Part shown: positions 32,335 to 37,597 of the stretch, piece after piece
Numbering within the stretch: the first letter of the stretch is position 1
Layout: each line of letters starts with the position of its first letter
From: an uncultured bacterium
GTDB lineage: Bacteria > Cyanobacteriota > Vampirovibrionia > Gastranaerophilales > Gastranaerophilaceae
NCBI GenBank assembly: GCA_949296245.1
Contig: CASFNW010000017.1
Location: forward strand, 1-37,597
DNA length: 37,597 nt
Direction: 5' to 3'
The notes under the pieces: generated by a model
Databases searched by the model: none
Told to the model about the DNA's origin: nothing
Seen by the model: only the letters and a program-made list of their open reading frames with translations
Position numbers and translations under genes: made by a program

Positions 32335-33317
32335 TTTTAATTACCGGTGCAGCAGGCTATATAGGCAGCCACACTGCGATAAATTTTTTGAATAACGGAT
32401 ATGACATTGTTGTGTTTGATAATCTTGAAAACGGACATATTGAAACAATTGATGCACTAAAAAAAATCGGTAAAGTTGAATTTGTAAAAGGCGACTTGAG
32501 AAACATTGATGATATAGAAACTGTTTTTAAAAAATATGATATAGATGCGGTTATCCACTTTGCAGCATTTGCTTTAGTAGGAGAAAGTGTTGAAAACCCG
32601 TCAAAATATTACAGAAACAATGTCTATGGAACATTAAATCTGCTGGATACAATGATTAAACACAACTGTAAAAAAATCATTTTTTCCTCCACCTGTGCTA
32701 CTTACGGTGAACCTAAATATACACCTATTGACGAAAGCCACCCGCAAAGCCCCATAAATCCGTACGGGATGTCTAAACTTATGGCAGAAAAAATTATGGA
32801 GGATTATGATACCGCTTACGGGCTAAAATCAATCCGGCTCAGATATTTTAATGTTGCGGGCTGCGATGAAAAAATAAGAGTCGGAGAGTGGCATGAGCCT
32901 GAAACACATCTGATTCCTAATATTCTAAAATCTACTTTTGGCAATTCTCAAACATTTAAAATTTTCGGTGATGATTATGACACACCTGACGGGACCTGTA
33001 TCAGGGATTATGTAAATGTGGAAGACCTTGCTCAAGCGCACAGACTCGCATATTTATATTTATTAAAAGAAAATAAGTCTGATATTTTTAATTTAGGTAC
33101 CCAAAACGGAAATAGCGTTAAAGAAATTTTTGATATTTGTGAGAAAGTATTAGAAAGAAAGATACCGGTACAGGTTGTAGAAAGAAGATTGGGTGATCCG
33201 GCAAAGCTTTTTGCAAATGCAGCAAAAGCAAAACGAATACTGAACTGGCAGCCTTCAAGGACTATTGAACAAAGTATAAAAACTGCTTACGAATATGAGA
33301 AAATAAGAGAAAAATAA
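32331..33317 (+). CDS. galE: UDP-glucose 4-epimerase
   Basis: The 328-residue short-chain dehydrogenase fold begins MILITGAAGYIGSH, with the NAD-binding glycines. It has FDNLENGH, the active-site SSTCATYG stretch, the YxxxK pair Tyr145-Lys149 (NPYGMSK) and the GalE-typical GTCIRDYVNVEDLA and RRLGDPA. It interconverts UDP-glucose and UDP-galactose, which the mutase upstream then uses. The start overlaps glf by 4 bases and its stop overlaps the next glycosyltransferase start by one base. Other sugar epimerases cannot be ruled out, but the context favours galactose. Confidence 0.93.
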   Translation: MILITGAAGYIGSHTAINFLNNGYDIVVFDNLENGHIETIDALKKIGKVEFVKGDLRNIDDIETVFKKYDIDAVIHFAAFALVGESVENPSKYYRNNVYGTLNLLDTMIKHNCKKIIFSSTCATYGEPKYTPIDESHPQSPINPYGMSKLMAEKIMEDYDTAYGLKSIRLRYFNVAGCDEKIRVGEWHEPETHLIPNILKSTFGNSQTFKIFGDDYDTPDGTCIRDYVNVEDLAQAHRLAYLYLLKENKSDIFNLGTQNGNSVKEIFDICEKVLERKIPVQVVERRLGDPAKLFANAAKAKRILNWQPSRTIEQSIKTAYEYEKIREK

Positions 33318-34312
33318 TGCCTCAGGGAAAAACAGCACAAAAAAATGATATAAAACCCAAAGTCACTTTTGTAGCAATAGCCTGCAATACTTTCCGCAGG
33401 TTTGAAATGCTCAAAAGATGTTTGTCATCACTAAAAAATCAAAAATCCGCTGATAATAATATAAAAATTGAAATAGTAGTCGTTGATAACGATAAATACG
33501 GCTCATCGAAAGAAATTGTTGAAGAAGCAATGGCTGATTCGCCGTATAAAATAAACTATTTTATAGAAGAAAAAAGAGGATTATCCAGTGCAAGAAACAG
33601 ACTGCTGAAAGAATGCATAAATATAGGCGCTTCACATATTGCTATTCTTGATGACGATGATATTGCGGACAGTAGCTGGCTTTCTAACCTCATTAATACA
33701 TATAACTCAAATAAAACCGCCGGTGTTGTATCAGGCCCCGAGTATACATTTTTTGACGGAGATTTCCCTGGATATCTCACTAACAACAATATTTTCGTTA
33801 AAAGTACGACAAAAAAAGAAGGGGAACTCAGAAAAACCAGCTCTACTCACAACTCATTTTTCCCTGTTGAAATAATGACAAAATCCGGTATATGGTTTGA
33901 TGATTCATTTGTTTTTATGGGCGGAGAAGACGGTGATTTTTTCTCCAGAGTAACTAATGCCGGCTATCCGATTATCTTTACACAAAATGCAATTGTTCGT
34001 GAAATAAATGATAAACATAGAGTAAATTTAAAATGGATATTAAACAGAAACTACTATAACGGCTATTCCGGCTCGTATTTAAAATTCAGAAATAAAACCA
34101 ATCCCTTTAAATTATTTGTATACATATTAAAAATGATTTTTGTAATCCTGTCAGATTTAATTATACTGTTATTTTCCATTTGCGGAGGCATAACATTTTT
34201 TCTTAATATACTCGGTTTAACATATAAAAATTCAGGAAAGCTCTGCGGTGCAATTTTAAGAAAGCCTATTAATTACTATGACAAACTCAATGGAGGAGTA
34301 ACAGTTGATTAA
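33317..34312 (+). CDS. Family 2 glycosyltransferase with C-terminal membrane segments
   Basis: The 331-residue protein has a GT-A fold: VTFVAIACNTFRRFEMLKRC near the start, the VVDNDKYG strand, and the metal-binding ILDDDDIADSSWL near residue 110. Later HNSFFPVEIM and GGEDGDFFSRV (about 215) supply the catalytic-acceptor region, the ED pair being typical. Two hydrophobic helices near 265-305 suggest membrane attachment. It likely adds a sugar, perhaps galactofuranose, to a lipid-linked glycan. It is coupled at both ends: start overlaps galE by one base, and stop overlaps the next glycosyltransferase by eight. Confidence 0.88.
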   Translation: MPQGKTAQKNDIKPKVTFVAIACNTFRRFEMLKRCLSSLKNQKSADNNIKIEIVVVDNDKYGSSKEIVEEAMADSPYKINYFIEEKRGLSSARNRLLKECINIGASHIAILDDDDIADSSWLSNLINTYNSNKTAGVVSGPEYTFFDGDFPGYLTNNNIFVKSTTKKEGELRKTSSTHNSFFPVEIMTKSGIWFDDSFVFMGGEDGDFFSRVTNAGYPIIFTQNAIVREINDKHRVNLKWILNRNYYNGYSGSYLKFRNKTNPFKLFVYILKMIFVILSDLIILLFSICGGITFFLNILGLTYKNSGKLCGAILRKPINYYDKLNGGVTVD

Positions 34313-35378
34313 AGTTTCTGTTATTATTCCTGCATATAATGTTGAAAAATATATAAAGCAGTGCCTTGATAGCGTTGTTAATCAAACATTAAAAGATATA
34401 GAGATTATTTGTGTTAATGACGGCTCTAAAGACAAATCACGAGAAATTATAGAAGAATATGCACAAAAAGATTCCAGAATCGTTGTCATAGCCAAAGAAA
34501 ACTCCGGATACGGCGACTCAATGAACAGAGGAATCTCCGCTGCCAGAGGGGAATATATTTCCATTATCGAATCAGACGATTTTGCTGATTCTGACATGCT
34601 TTATGATTTATACAATCTTGCAAAAAAATATGATTCAGATGTTGTAAAAAGCGACTGGTACAGCTACTGGACAGATACTGACCTGTCAATAAAAAAAGAT
34701 GTCTTTTCAAAGCTGAACGGCTTATACTCCGGCATAAATAACTGTCAGCAATGTCTGCTTATTCAGCCTTCTATATGGAGTGCCATTTATAAAAAATCAT
34801 TTTTAGAAGATAATCAAATACAATTTTTAACCACACCGGGCGCAGCTTATCAGGACACATCATTTAACTTTAAGGTGCTGACTCTGGCCAAAAATATTTA
34901 TTTTACTAAAAACTCTTATATTCATTACAGACAGGACAATGAAAACTCTTCAATAAACAGCAAAGGTAAAGCTGGATATATTTTTTATGAATTTGATGAA
35001 ATAAACAAATTTTTGGATAATCATCCGGATTTAACACCTTTTGTTTTATTGCAAAAACAAATAGCCGAATTTAAAGCATTAAAATGGACTTTAGAGAGGA
35101 TTGCACCTGAATTAAGACAGGAATTTGTAATGGAATTTTCTAAAAGATTTAAAGATTATTCAGTAAACAGCAAGTTATCCGCAGAATTTATCAAAAAAAC
35201 AGGAAAAAATAAAATCGAATGTTTAATCAATTCACCTGCTTTATTTTTGGATAAATTTGAACATTCGTTAAATCGAAGAAAGTGGAAAAACTTTAGAAAG
35301 AATTTGATTTCTGTTAGAATAAGACCAAACAGCATAAGTATAAAATTATTTGGCAAACAAATAATTAATATGGGCTAG
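34305..35378 (+). CDS. Family 2 glycosyltransferase
   Basis: This 357-residue GT2 protein opens VSVIIPAYNVEKYIKQCLDS. NQTLKDIEIICVNDGSKDKS follows, then GISAARGEYISIIESDDFAD, with the DD pair in place of the usual DxD, near residue 95. An acceptor region (AYQDTSFNFKVLTLAK) lies near residue 190. The C-terminus is basic and helical, without membrane segments. GGAGGAG lies 8 bases before TTG 34305, and the start overlaps the previous gene by 8 bases. It belongs to the glf-galE glycan operon and would transfer one sugar of the repeat unit. Donor and linkage are unknown. Confidence 0.9.
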   Translation: MIKVSVIIPAYNVEKYIKQCLDSVVNQTLKDIEIICVNDGSKDKSREIIEEYAQKDSRIVVIAKENSGYGDSMNRGISAARGEYISIIESDDFADSDMLYDLYNLAKKYDSDVVKSDWYSYWTDTDLSIKKDVFSKLNGLYSGINNCQQCLLIQPSIWSAIYKKSFLEDNQIQFLTTPGAAYQDTSFNFKVLTLAKNIYFTKNSYIHYRQDNENSSINSKGKAGYIFYEFDEINKFLDNHPDLTPFVLLQKQIAEFKALKWTLERIAPELRQEFVMEFSKRFKDYSVNSKLSAEFIKKTGKNKIECLINSPALFLDKFEHSLNRRKWKNFRKNLISVRIRPNSISIKLFGKQIINMG

Positions 35379-35379
35379 A

Positions 35380-37185
35380 ATGAAAATAATAAAAGATAAA
35401 ATCAAAAATTTAATGGATAAAATAAACAAGATGCGTTTTGTAATCAACTATAAACGCATGTGGCCTTATGTAAAGCCTTTTTGGTTCAGAGCTCTGCTTG
35501 CGGTAACAATATGTATACCGATAGGCGGACTGGATGCTGTTATTGCACTGTCTTTAAAGCCTTATATGGATCTTGTAATGGTTGAAAAATCAGTACAGTC
35601 TCCATGGTATATCCCTTTTGGAATTGTTGCATTTACTTCATTTCAAGGCGGGTTGAATTATCTTGCCACATATTTAAATACCTGGGTAGGCGGAAAAATC
35701 ACAAACAAACTAAAATTTGATTTGTTCAAAAAAATGCTTACATTCCAAACCTCGTATTTTGACACTAAAAATTCAGGCGATGTAGTCTTTACCTTTAACA
35801 ATAATGCTGATATGGCCTGCACTGGGCTTCTTGATAATCTGAAAGTCTTTACACAGAGGCTGTTTTCTTCAATATCGCTTGTGTGCGTGCTGTTTTACAA
35901 TTCCTGGCAGCTTGCTATTATTGCAGTAGCAGTGCTGGGTGCGGCATTCTTGCCTGTTGCAAAAATAAGAAAACGTATACAAGATGTAATGAGTAAAACC
36001 CTGAAAGCGGATGCTGCAGTTATCACAGCATATAATGAAGCTTTTGCAGGAAACAAAACAATTATTTCCTACAATCTGGATTCACAGCAAAAAGACAAAT
36101 TTCAGGATATTTTAAAAAGCATTTTTAATTTGAGAATCAAAATGGTTCAAAGAACCTCATGGCTTTCTCCAATGATGCACGTAATTGTATCAGTTGGTAT
36201 AGGTCTGGCTATCGGATACGGAAGCCATTTGATTTTGACAAAACAAATCACAAGCGGAAACTTTGTTTCATTTATAACAGCGCTCATTATGCTATACACA
36301 CCGATAAAGAGTCTCGGCAACAACTTTAATCAGGTACAGCTCTCTTTCTTTGCAATAGAAAGAGTATTCGATGTAATGGATATGGAACCTTCTATTAAAG
36401 ACAAACCTGACGCAAAAGAGCTTAAAAAAGATTATTCAAAAATAGAATTAAAAGATGTCTGCTTTGAATACAAAAAAGGTATACCTGTCTTAAAACATGT
36501 TAACTTAAGTGTTAACAGAGGAGAGACTGTGGCCTTTGTCGGAAATTCAGGCGGAGGGAAAACCACGATAGTAAATCTGCTGCCAAGATTTTACGACGTA
36601 ACATCAGGTTCTATTCAGATTGACGGGACTGATATAAGAGACTTTACGCTTAAATCCTTGAGACAAAATTTTGCAGTTGTATTTCAGGATAATTTTTTAT
36701 TTTCCGGTTCTATTAGAGAGAATATACTGCTCGGCAATGAAGAAGCAAATCAGGAACAGATTGATAAAGCTGTAAAAATGGCATTTCTGGACGAGTTTAT
36801 TGCCACATTAAAAGATGGTCTTGATACCCAGATAGGAGAAAGAGGCATACTCCTTTCCGGCGGGCAGAAACAAAGAGTTGCCATTGCAAGAGCATTTTTG
36901 AAAAATGCCCCCATTGTTATTCTTGATGAGGCTACATCAGCGCTGGATAATAAAGCGGAAGCAATTGTACAAAAGGCAATAGACAATCTGATGGAAGACA
37001 AAACCGTATTTGTAATTGCTCACAGACTATCAACAATCCAAAATGCGGATAAAATAGTCGTTATTAATGAAGGTCAAATTGTTGAGCAGGGCACACACGA
37101 GGAACTCTTGCAAATAGAAAACGGTGCTTATAAAGCACTATATAACGCACAGTTTAAGCATCAAGAGGTCATTGTTAATGCATAG
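35380..37185 (+). CDS. MsbA-like ABC exporter (lipid or glycan flippase)
   Basis: The 601-residue half-transporter has six hydrophobic helices (residues about 35-320). A nucleotide-binding domain follows with Walker A GNSGGGKTT near 387, Q-loop VVFQDNFLF, signature LSGGQKQR, Walker B VILDEATSALD and the H-loop AHRLST. This matches the MsbA/ABCB group, which flip lipid-linked saccharides or lipid A. It starts one base after the preceding glycosyltransferase stop and closes the surface-glycan operon, so it may translocate the glycan the operon makes. The Walker A glycine-rich loop and all other motifs are intact. The substrate is inference from context. Confidence 0.93.
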   Translation: MKIIKDKIKNLMDKINKMRFVINYKRMWPYVKPFWFRALLAVTICIPIGGLDAVIALSLKPYMDLVMVEKSVQSPWYIPFGIVAFTSFQGGLNYLATYLNTWVGGKITNKLKFDLFKKMLTFQTSYFDTKNSGDVVFTFNNNADMACTGLLDNLKVFTQRLFSSISLVCVLFYNSWQLAIIAVAVLGAAFLPVAKIRKRIQDVMSKTLKADAAVITAYNEAFAGNKTIISYNLDSQQKDKFQDILKSIFNLRIKMVQRTSWLSPMMHVIVSVGIGLAIGYGSHLILTKQITSGNFVSFITALIMLYTPIKSLGNNFNQVQLSFFAIERVFDVMDMEPSIKDKPDAKELKKDYSKIELKDVCFEYKKGIPVLKHVNLSVNRGETVAFVGNSGGGKTTIVNLLPRFYDVTSGSIQIDGTDIRDFTLKSLRQNFAVVFQDNFLFSGSIRENILLGNEEANQEQIDKAVKMAFLDEFIATLKDGLDTQIGERGILLSGGQKQRVAIARAFLKNAPIVILDEATSALDNKAEAIVQKAIDNLMEDKTVFVIAHRLSTIQNADKIVVINEGQIVEQGTHEELLQIENGAYKALYNAQFKHQEVIVNA

Positions 37186-37244
37186 CAGACAATTGCATAT
37201 TGAGAACACTCGAGACAAGGCATGTCGTTTTCGTTCTGATAACT

Positions 37245-37272
37245 CTAAAAATTGATTAATTATCATTTTTAG
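37245..37272. terminator. AT-rich hairpin after the ABC exporter gene
   Basis: CTAAAAATTGAT pairs with ATCATTTTTAG (one bulged T) across TAAT-type loop bases. It is the first stem after the operon end, but has no U-tract after it, so it may not terminate efficiently. Confidence 0.4.
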
Positions 37273-37298
37273 AAAGCGTGTCTAATAAAATAGAACAT

Positions 37299-37430
37299 TT
37301 AGTTAGCTTTTACAGAGTCTTTACAAGCCTGTGCAATATACTCACTCACAAAACTAACTCCAATCCTGCTCATCGAATAAGGATTGTATATGTTACATAC
37401 TTCGGTGACAAAAATTGTTTTTTCTTTATA
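37299..37430 (-). pseudogene. Possible C-terminal gene remnant
   Basis: On the minus strand an open stretch after a stop near 37431 encodes YKEKTIFVTEVCNIYNPYS, then MSRIGVSFVSEYIAQACKD and a short tail. It reads like the end of a real protein but has no matching start or upstream frame. I do not recognise it. An internal ATG (37373) would give only 24 residues. Confidence 0.3.
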
Positions 37431-37597
37431 TTAGAAATAACTAAAAGTAATAATTGAAATATATATGTAGTGATAATATTTATTATGAGAAAATCAAATA
37501 GCAGCGAAGCTGCACACGAAGTGTAAGACGGCTCTGCCGTTGTAACCTTGATTACAGACTCTTTGTATTTACGAACAAAATTTTCGTTAGCGTCAGC
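37370..37597 (-). other. Open frame entering from the right edge, possibly partial gene
   Basis: A minus-strand frame is open from the window edge for 75 codons, beginning ADANENFVRKYKESVIK and then running through the hairpin cluster. The first 20 or so residues look protein-like and the rest, translated from hairpins and AT-rich DNA, does not. A gene ending just past the edge with a palindromic insertion is possible. Support is weak. Confidence 0.2.
37501..37540. repeat. Cluster of three tight hairpins
   Basis: GCAGC-GAA-GCTGC (37501-37513), ACAC-GAA-GTGT (37514-37524) and ACGGC-TCT-GCCGT (37528-37540) stand in direct succession in an otherwise AT-rich, gene-poor 412-base interval (37186-37597). 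The shape resembles a bacterial palindromic-repeat (REP-like) unit. Copies elsewhere in the genome would confirm it. Confidence 0.55.

Noticed and set aside
1..37597. CRISPR array, rRNA gene or classical DDE insertion sequence
   Set aside because: No regularly spaced repeats, rRNA sequence or DDE transposase with terminal inverted repeats is seen.

Overview
The window is an AT-rich bacterial chromosome segment with short intergenic gaps and mostly standard Shine-Dalgarno starts. The gene content suggests a Gram-negative-type envelope: a TolC/EmrA/EmrB efflux set, a heptose-kinase-like gene, an O-antigen-ligase-like gene, galactofuranose genes and an MsbA-like exporter. Together with a VKOR-DsbA fusion, a DUF4330-like protein, QueH and a C_GCAxxG_C_C protein, this fits a non-photosynthetic cyanobacterial relative (Gastranaerophilales/Melainabacteria). 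That placement is inference, at roughly 60% confidence; no rRNA gene is present to settle it.

Left part (1-7480): an XRE regulator and an unrecognised gene are followed by what looks like an integrated mobile island. A two-gene minus-strand cargo unit (a zinc-ribbon protein and an unknown protein) faces a plus-strand unit. That unit holds two tiny ORFs, a replication-initiator-type AAA+ helicase split by a frameshift at a run of nine T, and two different large serine recombinases. The island abuts, and its last gene runs into, the 3' end of a tRNA-Ala(UGC) gene on the minus strand. A helicase upstream of two large serine recombinases recalls the core of staphylococcal SCC-type islands. The first recombinase has lost the zinc-ribbon cysteines that the second keeps.

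Middle part (7480-24800): an RNase H-fold DUF429-like gene and a membrane protein (minus strand) are followed by a plus-strand run of heptose kinase, DUF4330-like protein, O-antigen-ligase-like protein, VKOR-DsbA and QueH. Next is a divergent drug-efflux locus, marR-emrA-emrB on the minus strand and tolC on the plus strand, with an almost ideal MarR palindrome between them. Two overlapping paralogous secreted proteins converge on tolC. They are followed by a nucleotidyltransferase-like gene, a membrane-anchored alpha-crystallin-domain protein, a redox C_GCAxxG protein, dUTPase, a SerB-like phosphatase and a small membrane protein.

Right part (24800-37597): clpB, two small proteins sharing an N-terminal MKI...P-x-FG-x-I motif, a calpain-like cysteine protease with an EF-hand-like loop, and a tightly coupled surface-glycan operon (glf, galE, two family-2 glycosyltransferases, an ABC exporter). 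The last 400 bases hold hairpins and possible gene remnants but no complete convincing gene. Non-coding structure includes several strong hairpin terminators, a GC-rich structured stretch near 28.05-28.14 kb and a cluster of three tight hairpins near 37.5 kb.
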